A stretch of 64,000 nt of DNA from Candidatus Gastranaerophilales bacterium (GTDB lineage Bacteria > Cyanobacteriota > Vampirovibrionia > Gastranaerophilales > Gastranaerophilaceae): the NCBI GenBank assembly GCA_944323735.1, contig CALUTO010000001.1, forward strand, positions 1-64,000, in the 5' to 3' direction. The notes under the pieces are model-generated. The model searched no databases. It was given only the letters and a program-made list of their open reading frames with translations, and was not told the DNA's origin. How positions within the stretch are numbered: the stretch's first letter is position 1; each line of letters begins with the position of its first letter. A program made the position numbers and the translations under genes. This document shows positions 17,116 to 26,675 of the stretch, one piece after another.

Positions 17116-18576
17116 ATGTCACTAAAAATTATTTCAACATTCGGAGATCACTCCTCATTATATCCACTCGCCACAAAAGACATTATTAACAGCATCGGAA
17201 TGACTGCCTACTCATACGATGCAGCCGGCAGCGACAAAAACGAAAAAGTAATTGAAGCAAAAGACAGATTTATAGATGAGTTCGGTACGGAAGCAATATG
17301 GCTTGGAGGTCTTCCGTTTTTTAAATGGCTTGCAGACAAAACGATTTACAAGGCAAAAGGTTACAATCCTGACGTTGATGTCAGACTTATTAACGACAAA
17401 AACCAGCTCTCCGTTGCAAAAAAATATGCTGATAAATTTTCAAAAAGTCTTAACAACAGATCTATTGCAAATGACTTATTAAAAGCGGAAAACAACTCGA
17501 AACTGTTTAAGGGCCTTTTTATAGGCAAATTCGTTGCAGCTACTGCACTGACTCTTGCGTCTTATTTCACTCTTACCGTAATGAAACAGAAATATACGGA
17601 CAAACAGGTTTTAAAAAGAGAGCTTGAAAAACGGGCACAGCAAGAAAAATACAACAGAAACATAAAGAATAATCCGGCATTCAAATCCTTTACAATCAAC
17701 AGCCAGAACCCGTCATTCAGCGGAAAAACTCCGTCGTTCAAAGGCTTTGGAGGATTGTTCAACACCTTTATGTTCAATCCTGTTCACAATATGTTTATTG
17801 TTGATGCAGGTATCACATCTGAAAGACTCGGCATGGCAAGAAACAAACACGAGTTTATGGAATATGCAATAAAAGAAGGCAGTCTGCTTTTCTTCCTTTA
17901 TGTAGCCGGAAAATACATCCAGCAGGGCATTGAAAACATAAGCGATAAAATTTTCAAAAAGCCGATTAAACTGCATGCAGACTTTATGAATTCAGAGACA
18001 TTAAAAAATGCAATGAAAAATGACACGGTTAAGTCTCATCTTGATGAGTTTGCAGCATTGAAAAATAACAATCCAATGCAGACAAAAGCCGATATCGACA
18101 ATTACAAAAAAGCTGTTTATGAATTCATTTACGACGAAAAAAATGCTGACAACCTTGTCGTCAGAGCAGCTAAAAAATCCGGAATAATAAGCGTAATTGA
18201 TGAAAATCCAAAGAAGCTGAATGCACTGCAGAAATTCATAAACATATTCAAAATATCTGAAAAACCTGAAACAGGAAAAGTAAACCCGCACCAGTATATT
18301 AATGCAGATGATATTACAGACCTCGCTAAAAATATTGCAGATTTCTCAAAAAAACAAAAAGCTTCAGGAAAATCAGCAGAAGAATTTTTGAAGAGTGCAA
18401 AACGGTTCAAAGTAGGTTCTGTTGTCGGAAATATCGGTATATCCTGCCTGTTTCTGGGCTTTATTGTTCCGAAGCTTATGAAAGCTTACAAAGACAAATA
18501 TTACGGCGAAGGCTCCCATATACAGAAGGGAATACAGGAAAAAATTGCAAGAATGAATTTTGGTCAGCAGCTTTAA
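17116..18576 (+). CDS. Lineage-type membrane protein with F-x-G motifs (relative of the A proteins)
   Basis: 486 residues with a strong Shine-Dalgarno (AAAGGAAAGG). Hydrophobic segments lie near 136-156, 254-272 and 428-448. Between the first two is a basic linker with repeated Phe-x-Gly elements (NPSFSGKTPSFKGFGG, 198-213), then VDAGITSERLGMARNKHEF (229-247), resembling the TxE..AAR motif of the proteins at 35.2 and 40.6 kb. The C-terminal segment (GSVVGNIGISCLF..FIVPKLM) also resembles the last helix of those proteins. It ends RMNFGQQL. No known domain; function unknown. Followed by a bidirectional terminator. Confidence 0.82.
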   Translation: MSLKIISTFGDHSSLYPLATKDIINSIGMTAYSYDAAGSDKNEKVIEAKDRFIDEFGTEAIWLGGLPFFKWLADKTIYKAKGYNPDVDVRLINDKNQLSVAKKYADKFSKSLNNRSIANDLLKAENNSKLFKGLFIGKFVAATALTLASYFTLTVMKQKYTDKQVLKRELEKRAQQEKYNRNIKNNPAFKSFTINSQNPSFSGKTPSFKGFGGLFNTFMFNPVHNMFIVDAGITSERLGMARNKHEFMEYAIKEGSLLFFLYVAGKYIQQGIENISDKIFKKPIKLHADFMNSETLKNAMKNDTVKSHLDEFAALKNNNPMQTKADIDNYKKAVYEFIYDEKNADNLVVRAAKKSGIISVIDENPKKLNALQKFINIFKISEKPETGKVNPHQYINADDITDLAKNIADFSKKQKASGKSAEEFLKSAKRFKVGSVVGNIGISCLFLGFIVPKLMKAYKDKYYGEGSHIQKGIQEKIARMNFGQQL

Positions 18577-18605
18577 TAAATATAAGCAATGGATACTGAT
18601 TTAAC

Positions 18606-18638
18606 AAAAAAAGTGCGGCTATTGTGCCGCACTTTTTT
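18606..18638. terminator. Bidirectional terminator between the 486-aa gene and leuC
   Basis: AAAAAAGTGCGGC / GCCGCACTTTTTT hairpin with A and T tracts on either side, serving both convergent genes. Confidence 0.85.
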
Positions 18639-18653
18639 CATATTTAATTATTA

Positions 18654-19919
18654 TTAGAGTTCATCAGGAGTCGAAATACAACCTGTGACTGCGCTTGCTG
18701 CAGCTACAGCAGGAGATGAAAGATATACCTCGCTGTCCACATGCCCCATTCTGCCGACAAAATTTCTGTTTGTCGTGGATATAGCACGCTCTCCGGCTGC
18801 AAGTATTCCGGCATGTCCGCCGAGGCAAGGTCCGCAGGTCGGAGTGGAAACAGCCCCGCCGGCTTCTATAATTGTCTGTACATAGCCATTTTCTATAGCA
18901 TCAAGATAGATTTGCTGGGTTCCGGGAAAAACGATGAGTCTGACATCCGGATGAACTTTTCTGCCTTTTAAAATCTCAGCCGTAATTTTCAAATCTGAAA
19001 GTCTTCCGTTTGTACAGCTGCCGATAACCGCCTGATCTATTTTTATATGTCCTGCCTGTGAAACAGGTTTTGTATTCTCCGGCAGATGCGGAAATGCCAC
19101 AGTCGGTTCTATTTGAGAAACATCATATTTTATAACTCTCTCATATTTTGCATCAGCATCCGGTGTATAGAATTTTGGCGCACGCACAGAGCGGTTTTTC
19201 AGATACTCTTCAGTAATTTTATCAGGAGCAATGATACCGTTTTTTGCACCCGCTTCAATCGCCATGTTGCAGAAAGTCAGCCTTCCGTCCATGTCCATTT
19301 CTTCTATTACATTTCCGCATGCCTCAATTGTTTTATATAATGCACCGTCAACTCCTATATCACCGATTAAATAAAGTATAAGATCTTTTGCACATACCCA
19401 TTTGTTGAGCTTGCCGGAGAATTCAACTTTTATTGCCTGAGGAACTTTAAACCAGGTTTCACCTGAAGCCATTGCACAAGCAAGGTCAGTAGAGCCGACA
19501 CCTGTTGAAAAAGCACCCAGAGCACCGTATGTACATGTGTGAGAATCAGCACCTATGACCAAATCTCCTGCAGTAACAAGCCCCTTTTCAGGAAGCAGTG
19601 CATGCTCAATTCCCATTCTGCCGACTTCAAAAAAGTTGGTAAGTCCTTGTTCTCTTGCAAACTCTCTTATCATTTTAACCTGCTCTGCTGACTTGATATC
19701 TTTGTTCGGAACAAAATGATCCGGCACGAACATAACACGGTCTTTGTCAAAAACTTTACTTACCCCTATTTTTTTGAATTCTTTAATAGCAACAGGGCCG
19801 GTTATATCATTTGCGAGCGTAACATCAACCTTTGCTGTTATCAAATCACCTGCCTGCACATCCTCCGCTCCGGCATGCGCCGCAAATATTTTTTCCGTAA
19901 TTGTCATCGGTCTTGGCAT
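18654..19919 (-). CDS. leuC: 3-isopropylmalate dehydratase large subunit
   Basis: Aconitase-family isomerase of leucine synthesis, acting with LeuD. The short (421-residue) archaeal/clostridial-type LeuC. Cluster cysteines are seen in [11 protein letters not shown] and [13 protein letters not shown]; substrate loops [21 protein letters not shown] and [10 protein letters not shown] are intact. Shine-Dalgarno GAGAGGA upstream. The partner leuD lies 6.8 kb away rather than adjacent. A homoaconitase role cannot be excluded on sequence alone. Confidence 0.93.
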   Translation of the reverse strand: MPRPMTITEKIFAAHAGAEDVQAGDLITAKVDVTLANDITGPVAIKEFKKIGVSKVFDKDRVMFVPDHFVPNKDIKSAEQVKMIREFAREQGLTNFFEVGRMGIEHALLPEKGLVTAGDLVIGADSHTCTYGALGAFSTGVGSTDLACAMASGETWFKVPQAIKVEFSGKLNKWVCAKDLILYLIGDIGVDGALYKTIEACGNVIEEMDMDGRLTFCNMAIEAGAKNGIIAPDKITEEYLKNRSVRAPKFYTPDADAKYERVIKYDVSQIEPTVAFPHLPENTKPVSQAGHIKIDQAVIGSCTNGRLSDLKITAEILKGRKVHPDVRLIVFPGTQQIYLDAIENGYVQTIIEAGGAVSTPTCGPCLGGHAGILAAGERAISTTNRNFVGRMGHVDSEVYLSSPAVAAASAVTGCISTPDEL

Positions 19920-20001
19920 ATTTTGTTCCTCTCATTTTTAGCATTATTTAATAGTTTAATTCTATAAAAAAATCGGATTTTTGTATATAGAGTGTTTGTA
20001 A

Positions 20002-20007
20002 TATAAT
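20002..20007 (+). promoter_or_regulatory. -10 box of purA
   Basis: TATAAT upstream of a normal Shine-Dalgarno (AGAGGGAG) and the purA ATG, leaving a leader of about 18 nt; unlike the leaderless candidates. Confidence 0.5.
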
Positions 20008-20030
20008 TAAAATAAGAGGGAGAAATTCAA

Positions 20031-21308
20031 ATGGAAAACACTGTTGTTATAGGTGCCCAATGGGGTGATGAAGGAAAAGCAAAGATTACGGATTTGCTCG
20101 CACAAAAAGCAGATATAATTATCAGATATCAAGGCGGCTGCAACGCAGGTCACACAGTAGTTGCTGGCGGAAAGACTTTTAAGTTTCACCTTGTTCCGTC
20201 AGGCATTCTGTACAAAGGAAAAATCTGTTTCATAGGTGCAGGAACAGTTATCTATCCGGAGGTTTTAAAAGAAGAAACAGATAATCTCAAAAAAGAAAAT
20301 ATTGACCTGTCAGGACTGAAAATTTCTCCTCTGGCTACCATTACAATGCCCTATCACATTGACCTCGACGGAGCAAGCGAGGCAGGTGCAAAACATAAAA
20401 TAGGCACGACAAAAAAAGGCATCGGCCCGACATACACCGACAAAATTTCACGACACGGAATAAAAGTACAGGACTTGTTTGATGAAGAAGCATTGCAATT
20501 AAAGCTCGATGAAATACTCCCACTCAAAAATAAAGAACTAAAAGAAATTTACGGACTAAAGACATACTCAAAGGAAGAAATTACAGAAATATGTAAAAAT
20601 TATGCGGACATACTGGCACCCTATGTTTGCAATGACTGGCAAAAAATATACAACAATGCACTCGCACAGAAAAAAACCATTCTCTTTGAAGGAGCGCAGG
20701 GTATTATGCTCGATGTTGACTGGGGTACTTATCCCTATGTAACAAGTTCAAATCCAGTAGCAGGTGGTGCTTGCACAGGCAGCGGATTTGGTCCTTCTGT
20801 TATAAAAGACATCATCGGTGTTTCAAAAGCCTATATAACAAGAGTCGGAGAAGGAACCTTTCCTACAGAGCTAAAAGACGAAACCGGTGATAAAATTAGA
20901 GAAACAGGCGCAGAATTCGGAACGACCACCGGCAGACCAAGACGCTGCGGCTGGTTTGATGCAGTTGTTGCAAAGTACGGGGTTCTCGTTAGCGGTCTTA
21001 CATCAATGGCTGTTACAAAACTGGATGTATTTGATACTTTTGATGAAATAAAAATCTGTGTTGCTTACAAAGACAAAAGAGACGGAAGCATTTCCGAATA
21101 TTACCCGACAAATATAAACACCCACAAATATCTCGAACCTGTGTACGAAACCCACAAAGGCTGGAAATCCGATATTTCAAAAGCGAAATCCTATGATGAG
21201 CTTCCGGAAAATGCAAAAAAATATCTGGCACGCCTTGAAGAGCTTATGGGGGTAAAAATCTCAATAATAAGCGTTGGCCCCGGCAGAGACCAGACTATTT
21301 TTGTTTAA
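20031..21308 (+). CDS. purA: Adenylosuccinate synthase
   Basis: First committed step from IMP to AMP. 425 residues, standard length. The N-terminal GTP loop reads GAQWGDEGKAK, with Ala where most enzymes have Gly (GDEGKGK); the catalytic Asp/His pair (GDEG..NAGHTVV) is intact. Further landmarks are IGTTKKGIGPTY, FEGAQG and the TTTGRPRRCGW GTP/IMP region. Monocistronic, convergent with chrA. Confidence 0.97.
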   Translation: MENTVVIGAQWGDEGKAKITDLLAQKADIIIRYQGGCNAGHTVVAGGKTFKFHLVPSGILYKGKICFIGAGTVIYPEVLKEETDNLKKENIDLSGLKISPLATITMPYHIDLDGASEAGAKHKIGTTKKGIGPTYTDKISRHGIKVQDLFDEEALQLKLDEILPLKNKELKEIYGLKTYSKEEITEICKNYADILAPYVCNDWQKIYNNALAQKKTILFEGAQGIMLDVDWGTYPYVTSSNPVAGGACTGSGFGPSVIKDIIGVSKAYITRVGEGTFPTELKDETGDKIRETGAEFGTTTGRPRRCGWFDAVVAKYGVLVSGLTSMAVTKLDVFDTFDEIKICVAYKDKRDGSISEYYPTNINTHKYLEPVYETHKGWKSDISKAKSYDELPENAKKYLARLEELMGVKISIISVGPGRDQTIFV

Positions 21309-21318
21309 TTATGGATTT

Positions 21319-21894
21319 TTATATAATTTTTCCAGCTGTGTAAACAACAACACCTGCAGCTGCGCCTATCAGTATTAACAACATCGGCTGTTTGCGCAGA
21401 AAATATCCGCATACAGCAAAGAAACCAAGCATAATAAGTGCTTTTAGAGAGATAATATCGCTTAACCTGTGCGTTGCAGCGAACTTATCCACAGTAAGGA
21501 TTGAAGATTTGAAAATCTGCAGTGCAGCCACTGAAATAAGAGCAACAGCAGCAGGACGCAGTCCGTACATTATATATTCGGTAAAACAGCTATTTTTATA
21601 TTTTTTTAAAATTTTTGAAAGCAGCGGAACTATTATTACAGAAGGGAGCACTACCGCAACCGTAGCGACCACCGCCCCTAAGAAACCGTTTGCCTGAAAT
21701 CCGGCATAAGTCGCCATATTAATTCCTATAGGCCCCGGTGTAACATTCGACACAGCTATCATTTCAGTGATTGCATCTGCGTCATACCAGTGATAAACAG
21801 GTATCAGGTAATACAGAAATGGAATAACAGTATACCCGCCGCCAACTGCCACGCAGCCTATCTTGAAAAACTCGATAAATACATCAATCAGCAT
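21319..21894 (-). CDS. chrA: Chromate transporter (ChrA family), second half-size subunit
   Basis: Half-length CHR-family membrane protein (about 190 residues, six or so helices). The signature F-x-x-G-x-x-x-x-G-G-G-Y (FFKIGCVAVGGGYTVIPF) and the VSNVTPGPIGINMATYAG motif are present. The start is MLIDVF at 21894: GGAGGG lies 6 nt upstream, and the longer ORF to 21930 would overlap the partner excessively. It overlaps the partner by 11 nt. Two short CHR proteins normally act together as one exporter; natural substrates besides chromate are uncertain. Confidence 0.92.
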   Translation of the reverse strand: MLIDVFIEFFKIGCVAVGGGYTVIPFLYYLIPVYHWYDADAITEMIAVSNVTPGPIGINMATYAGFQANGFLGAVVATVAVVLPSVIIVPLLSKILKKYKNSCFTEYIMYGLRPAAVALISVAALQIFKSSILTVDKFAATHRLSDIISLKALIMLGFFAVCGYFLRKQPMLLILIGAAAGVVVYTAGKII

Positions 21895-22441
21895 TCTTTT
21901 CCCTCCGCAGAAGTTTAACAAGAACACCAAATACGCCTGATAATATAATCACCCAGAACGGCGAAACCTGAAAAACAATGGTTGCTGCAATTGATACAAC
22001 AAAAATTGCCGTGGTAAAAAAGTCTTTGACTGATTTTTTCCACAGTTCAGCAATAGTTAAAAATATCAAAACACAGACAGCAATTCCGATTTCATTAAAA
22101 ATGCTTTGTATTAGCGGATAATGCGATATATTTCCAAGCATTGCAGCAAAAATAATCATAGCAATAAAAGCAGGCAGGCACATCCCGAATATACACGCAA
22201 GCGCACCTAATATACTTCTTGCACTGTATCCTATAAACATTGAAACACTTCCGGCGACTATTCCCGGGACACACTGCGCCAGAGCATAATAATCTATCAT
22301 CTGTTCCTGTGTGCAAATTTTTTCTTTTTCGACTATCTCTGCCTGTAAAAACGGCAATATAGCATACCCGCCCCCGAAGAGCACAAGCCCTATTTTAAAA
22401 AATATCCAGAATAATTTTAATAAACTAACCTTTTTGTTCAT
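21884..22441 (-). CDS. chrA: Chromate transporter (ChrA family), first half-size subunit
   Basis: 185-residue partner of the adjacent CHR protein: FFKIGLVLFGGGYAILPF at residues 14-31 and YALAQCVPGIVAGSVSMFIGY around 67-87 are the family signatures. Paired antiparallel halves are known for short-chain CHR transporters. The gene lies 3 nt from the end of lpxB, so lpxI-lpxB-chrA-chrA probably form one leftward transcript. Confidence 0.92.
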   Translation of the reverse strand: MNKKVSLLKLFWIFFKIGLVLFGGGYAILPFLQAEIVEKEKICTQEQMIDYYALAQCVPGIVAGSVSMFIGYSARSILGALACIFGMCLPAFIAMIIFAAMLGNISHYPLIQSIFNEIGIAVCVLIFLTIAELWKKSVKDFFTTAIFVVSIAATIVFQVSPFWVIILSGVFGVLVKLLRREKNAD

Positions 22442-22444
22442 TGC

Positions 22445-23563
22445 TTAAATATCAGCGGCTATTATCTGTGCAACCTTTTTTGCTGACTCCTCCTGTGACA
22501 AAAGGTCATGAACCTTCGCCAGATCCGATTTCATCTGCTCTCTGTACTCATCATTGTTCAATATTTTTATTATATTTTCTGCGATAACATGCGGATTTGA
22601 ATCTTTTTGCAGAAGCTCGGGCACAATATCTTTGTCCATAATAATATTAGGCAGACATACCCGTTCTATACAGCGAACAAGTCTGTAGATTATATAAGCA
22701 ATCCACGGCCCTCTGTAACTTATTATCATAGGAGTTTTATAAAGAGCAGCCTCCAGTGCAACGGTACCGGATGCCAGCATCAGTGCATCGGATACGCTTA
22801 AGAGAGCCTGATTATCCCCTTTTATCACCTGTATTTGAGCATTACCCAGATATTTTTTATACACTTCATCTTTTAAGTTCGGAGCCTGCGAAATAACAAA
22901 CTGCACATCATTGCAGTTTTCAGATATTATATGTTTTGCCTTTAAAAATATTTTCATAAGGTTTTTCAACTCAAATGTTCTGCTGCCGGGAAAAATAGAA
23001 ACAAGCTTTTTTGATTTATCCAGATTGTATTTTTCAAAAAACTCATTTCTGTCTGCAGGCGCAGGGAGCTGGGAAATAAGAGGATGCCCTACATATTCCG
23101 CTTTTATTCCTTCTTTTTCATACATATCTTTTTCAAAAGGAAATATTGTCATAACTTTGTCAATATTCTTTTTAACGGTATTTATACGCCATTTTCGTGA
23201 AGCCCATATCTGGGGCGGGATATAATAATATATTTTCAATCCGGCTTTTTTCAAAAATTTTGAAAGGTTAAGATTAAAACCGCCGTAATCTATCATAAGC
23301 ACCATATCGGGCTTGTAGTCATTTATAAGATAGTCTGCAACATCTTTTCCGAGCTTATAATGGTCAAACAGAATTTTAAAATCCAAACCCATTGCAGACA
23401 TTTTCGAATGGTCAGAAAAAAGCTTCACATTAAGCTTTTTAAGCTGCCTGCCTCCGATTGCTTCAATCTGCATGTCAACATCCATGTCATACAGCTGTTT
23501 CACCACTGCAGCCGCATGTGCGTCCCCTGAAGCTTCGCCTGTTATAATAAAAAGTTTTTTCAT
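22445..23563 (-). CDS. lpxB: Lipid-A-disaccharide synthase
   Basis: GT19 enzyme joining UDP-2,3-diacylglucosamine and lipid X in lipid A synthesis at the inner membrane. 372 residues. GEASGDAHAAAVV at the N-terminus, MIDYGGFN, IYYYIPPQIWASRKWR (the usual PSVWAW region), FPFEKDMYEKEGIKAEYVGHPL, and the SGTVALEAALYKTPMIISYR donor site are typical. Overlaps lpxI by 4 nt (ATGA). Strong evidence for a lipid A outer membrane. Confidence 0.97.
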   Translation of the reverse strand: MKKLFIITGEASGDAHAAAVVKQLYDMDVDMQIEAIGGRQLKKLNVKLFSDHSKMSAMGLDFKILFDHYKLGKDVADYLINDYKPDMVLMIDYGGFNLNLSKFLKKAGLKIYYYIPPQIWASRKWRINTVKKNIDKVMTIFPFEKDMYEKEGIKAEYVGHPLISQLPAPADRNEFFEKYNLDKSKKLVSIFPGSRTFELKNLMKIFLKAKHIISENCNDVQFVISQAPNLKDEVYKKYLGNAQIQVIKGDNQALLSVSDALMLASGTVALEAALYKTPMIISYRGPWIAYIIYRLVRCIERVCLPNIIMDKDIVPELLQKDSNPHVIAENIIKILNNDEYREQMKSDLAKVHDLLSQEESAKKVAQIIAADI

Positions 23564-24378
23564 ACTGCCATCACAATAATATTATGCTTGTTTGCGTAAT
23601 CTATAAGCTCTTTTTGATTAACAAGAATAGTTTCATTAGCCTCGACCGCAATAATCTTAGCCCCGTATTTTTTCATAACTTTGAGTGTATTAACCCCGAC
23701 TGCAGGTATATCAAACCGTTTGTCCTGAGTGGGTTTGCTGACTTTAACAATAACTACATCCTTTTTGCCGCCGAGTTTACAGCCACGTTCAATACACTTG
23801 TCTGTGCCTTCTATAGCTTCAACAGCCATTATCATTTTATTTTTTATAACAACAGACTGTCCGACATCCAGCTTGCCCATTTCTTTTGCAAGCCAGTATC
23901 CATACTCCACATCAATAATCTGCTCGGAATCAGGTTCATGCTCACCGAGTACACCGGGAGGAGCAATAAGATTTTTTATAAATATAGTCTGGTCTAAAAC
24001 TGTTATACCCATTTCTTCCAGCTGATCAACAATGATAAGCATAACCGCATCATCATTAAGCCTCTGGGCTTCTTTCATCAGCCTGAGTGCTTCCATATCA
24101 AACTTCGGACATCTTAAAAGCAGCCCTTTATGAACTTTACCTATAAAAGTCAGCTGCGTAATGTTTTCATTTCTAAGCGTTCTTTTAATTTTCAGAATTT
24201 CTCCGGGCCCGAAGGTATACACTTTTGAACAATATTTTTTCAGCTGATTTCTATTATCAGAAGACAGCGAAATCGCAATCATTTCAAAACCGTTTTCCTG
24301 TGCTGCTTTTGCTACAGCAACAGGAAGTGCACCGTCACCGGCTATCAGACATTGTCTTTTATCCAGAATGATAGACAA
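23560..24378 (-). CDS. lpxI: UDP-2,3-diacylglucosamine diphosphatase LpxI
   Basis: Alternative to LpxH in the fourth step of lipid A synthesis, giving lipid X for LpxB. 272 residues, with GDGALPVAVAKAAQ at the N-terminus, FIGKVHKGLLL, the TVLDQTIFIKNLIAPPGVLG region, MAVEAIEGTDKCIERG, and KPTQDKRFDIPAVGVNTL near the C-terminus, all LpxI hallmarks. Starts with TTG behind a strong GGAGAGG. First gene of the lpxI-lpxB-chrA-chrA cluster. Confidence 0.96.
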   Translation of the reverse strand: MSIILDKRQCLIAGDGALPVAVAKAAQENGFEMIAISLSSDNRNQLKKYCSKVYTFGPGEILKIKRTLRNENITQLTFIGKVHKGLLLRCPKFDMEALRLMKEAQRLNDDAVMLIIVDQLEEMGITVLDQTIFIKNLIAPPGVLGEHEPDSEQIIDVEYGYWLAKEMGKLDVGQSVVIKNKMIMAVEAIEGTDKCIERGCKLGGKKDVVIVKVSKPTQDKRFDIPAVGVNTLKVMKKYGAKIIAVEANETILVNQKELIDYANKHNIIVMAV

Positions 24379-24610
24379 AACTACCTCTCCTTAATTCTTA
24401 TTTTTTTAACTTTTCGGGTGATGAAAATCAGGTATTGAGCCGGTTTCATACCCGTTACTAATATCGTATCAAATATCACAAACTATTTTTATAGTGAAAT
24501 TTTTACCGACTTATTTATAATACAATAAAAACGCATAATATGACAAATACTTTATTGTTTTTACCGGAAAATTTATTTTTGAACATATCTGCACCATGTG
24601 CGGCTTGATA

Positions 24611-24619
24611 TGATATAAT
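24611..24619 (+). promoter_or_regulatory. Extended -10 box placed for a leaderless xer mRNA
   Basis: TGA-TATAAT (extended -10, TGN motif) ends 6 nt before the recombinase ATG; no Shine-Dalgarno is visible. Confidence 0.55.
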
Positions 24620-24625
24620 CCGGAT

Positions 24626-25534
24626 ATGGGATTAAGTGAAACATCAAAAAACCACGTGAATGACTTCAAAATTTATCTTGAGGTGGAAAGAAATTTTTCA
24701 AAGCACACAATCAGGGCTTATGAATCAGATATTGTGGCTTTTTTAATCTGGCTTGACACAGAGCTTCCGGAAGAAGCAAATCATTCAAAAATAAAAGAAT
24801 ATCTGTTTTTCATACAAAAATTCAATTACTCAAAAACCACCCTGTCCAGGAAAATTTCAGCAATCAGAACATTTTACAGGTATTTGTACAGAGAAAGGCT
24901 TGTTAATTCAAATCCTGTCTCAGGATTACATTCACCCAAAAAATCAAAAAATCTGCCCAGATTTCTGACCGGTGCAGAGATTGATCAGATATTAAACAAC
25001 ATAAAAATAGAAACACCGGCTGGATACAGGAACCGAACTATTTTAGAACTTTTGTATGCAACCGGCATGCGAATATCAGAGCTTGCCGGGCTAAATTTCG
25101 GAAATTTAAATCTGCCGGAAAATGAAATCACTGTTTTCGGCAAAGGTGCAAAAGAAAGAATAGTGCTTGTTTCTAACAGGGCAAAAGATTTTCTTGAACG
25201 CTACATAAAAACAGTGCGCCCGATGATATCAGAAAGACCTGTCTCAACAGACGAAAGCAGCCCTGTTTTTATAAACAAAACCGGCTACAGGCTCCAGCCG
25301 CAGACCGTGAGAGCGGCAATAAAAGATATTGTTGAAAAAATAAACCTGCCCAAAGTAGTTACACCGCACGTTTTCAGGCACAGTTTTGCAACAAAGCTGC
25401 TTGAGAATGGTGCCGATTTACGTGTAGTTCAGGAGTTGTTAGGGCATGCGAGCATAAGCAATACACAGATTTACACCCATGTATCGACAGAACGACTAAA
25501 AGCGGTGTATGATAAAACACATCCGAGAGCTTAA
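24626..25534 (+). CDS. xerC: Tyrosine recombinase XerC/XerD
   Basis: Site-specific recombinase of the chromosome-dimer resolution type. N-terminal SAM-like DNA-binding domain (about 10-95) and catalytic domain with all active residues: R149 (ATGMRISEL), K173 (GKGAKER), H248 and R251 (TPHVFRHSFAT), H274 (LLGHASI) and the nucleophile Y283 (TQIYTHVS). 302 residues. Whether it is XerC or XerD is not resolved. Not beside an attachment site or phage genes, so a housekeeping role is likely. Confidence 0.93.
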   Translation: MGLSETSKNHVNDFKIYLEVERNFSKHTIRAYESDIVAFLIWLDTELPEEANHSKIKEYLFFIQKFNYSKTTLSRKISAIRTFYRYLYRERLVNSNPVSGLHSPKKSKNLPRFLTGAEIDQILNNIKIETPAGYRNRTILELLYATGMRISELAGLNFGNLNLPENEITVFGKGAKERIVLVSNRAKDFLERYIKTVRPMISERPVSTDESSPVFINKTGYRLQPQTVRAAIKDIVEKINLPKVVTPHVFRHSFATKLLENGADLRVVQELLGHASISNTQIYTHVSTERLKAVYDKTHPRA

Positions 25535-25554
25535 TAGCATAGAAAGAGGAAGAA

Positions 25555-26598
25555 ATGACTGACATAATTACAATTGGCAGTGCAACAATAGACACTTTTA
25601 TCGAGTGCGACGACGCAAATATAGTATCAGTGAATACTAAAAAATGCAGGAATGAATTTATGGCATATCCATACGGCGCAAAAGTAGAAGTGGACGGTTT
25701 TAAAACAGCAATCGGAGGCGGCGGGGTCAATGCTGCAACAAATTTTGCTAACCTCGGTTTTTCTACCTCCGCTATATTTAAAGTTGGTAAAGATTTTCTT
25801 GGCAATACAATTTCAGAAAAACTTAAAAACAACAACATAGATATGTCTAATATCATTGTAAGCGAAAAAGAGCAGTCCGGCTTTTCTATAATTCTGGTAA
25901 GTTTTGAAGGAAACAGAACAGTTCTTGCCCACAGGGGCACAAACGGAACAATAAAGGAGAATGAAATCAACTACGATGCAGTAAAAAAAGCAAAATGGCT
26001 TTATATTGCACCTCTGAACGGTGAGTCGGGGAAAGTTCTTGACCACCTTTCACAGTTTGCGGAAGAAAACAATGTTAATGTAGCAATAAACCCGGGAAGC
26101 TCAAGTTTAAAACGGGGAATGAAGTATTTTGAAAAAATTCTTGCAACAGCAGAAGTTGTTGTTATGAACAAAGAAGAAGCATCTCTTGTCACGGGAATTG
26201 TTGTCAGAACAGACACAAAAGAAGAAAAATTTTCAGATGCACCAATACACGTAGATGTCAGAGCAATGCTTGAAAAACTAAAATCAATGCATGCAAAAAT
26301 CGCAATCATAACAGACGGCAAAAACGGTGTATACGCTTTTGACGGAAAAACATATTACAAATGTCCCGAATTTCCTGCAAAAGTAGTCAGTACTCTCGGC
26401 GCAGGGGATGCATTATCATCCACATTCGTCGGTTCTCTTGAGTACACAAACTGGGATATCGGAAAATCACTCATGATGGCATCCGTAAATGCAGCCTCGG
26501 TCGTTTCTAAATTCGGTGCGCAGGAAGGATTTTTATCTTTTGAAGAAATTGAAAAAAGACTTCGGGAGACTCCTGATTTTAAGGTAGAAATGTATTAA
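25555..26598 (+). CDS. PfkB-family carbohydrate kinase
   Basis: Ribokinase-fold sugar or nucleoside kinase of 347 residues. N-terminal substrate glycines (GGGGVNAATNFANLG, about 53-67), NPGSSSLKRG, and the C-terminal STLGAGDALSSTFVGSL with the catalytic Asp and GAGD anion hole. The substrate cannot be told from sequence. Shine-Dalgarno GAAAGAGGAAG; 20 nt after xerC, so probably the second gene of that transcript. Confidence 0.93.
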   Translation: MTDIITIGSATIDTFIECDDANIVSVNTKKCRNEFMAYPYGAKVEVDGFKTAIGGGGVNAATNFANLGFSTSAIFKVGKDFLGNTISEKLKNNNIDMSNIIVSEKEQSGFSIILVSFEGNRTVLAHRGTNGTIKENEINYDAVKKAKWLYIAPLNGESGKVLDHLSQFAEENNVNVAINPGSSSLKRGMKYFEKILATAEVVVMNKEEASLVTGIVVRTDTKEEKFSDAPIHVDVRAMLEKLKSMHAKIAIITDGKNGVYAFDGKTYYKCPEFPAKVVSTLGAGDALSSTFVGSLEYTNWDIGKSLMMASVNAASVVSKFGAQEGFLSFEEIEKRLRETPDFKVEMY

Positions 26599-26612
26599 GT
26601 AAATTCAATTGC

Positions 26613-26645
26613 AAAAAAGCTGTTATCAGTCGATAACAGCTTTTT
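26613..26645. terminator. Bidirectional terminator between PfkB kinase gene and leuD
   Basis: AAAAAAGCTGTTATC / GATAACAGCTTTTT hairpin between two convergent genes. Confidence 0.85.
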
Positions 26646-26675
26646 ATTCATATATTTCAAGCACTGCTGTATTTA

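Noticed and set aside
24626-25534. Xer-type recombinase as integrase of a mobile element
   Set aside because: No attachment-site repeats, phage genes or composition shift nearby; it looks like the housekeeping dimer-resolution enzyme.
25374-25970. 198-codon ORF antisense to xer and the PfkB gene
   Set aside because: Overlaps two certain genes on the other strand and resembles no protein.
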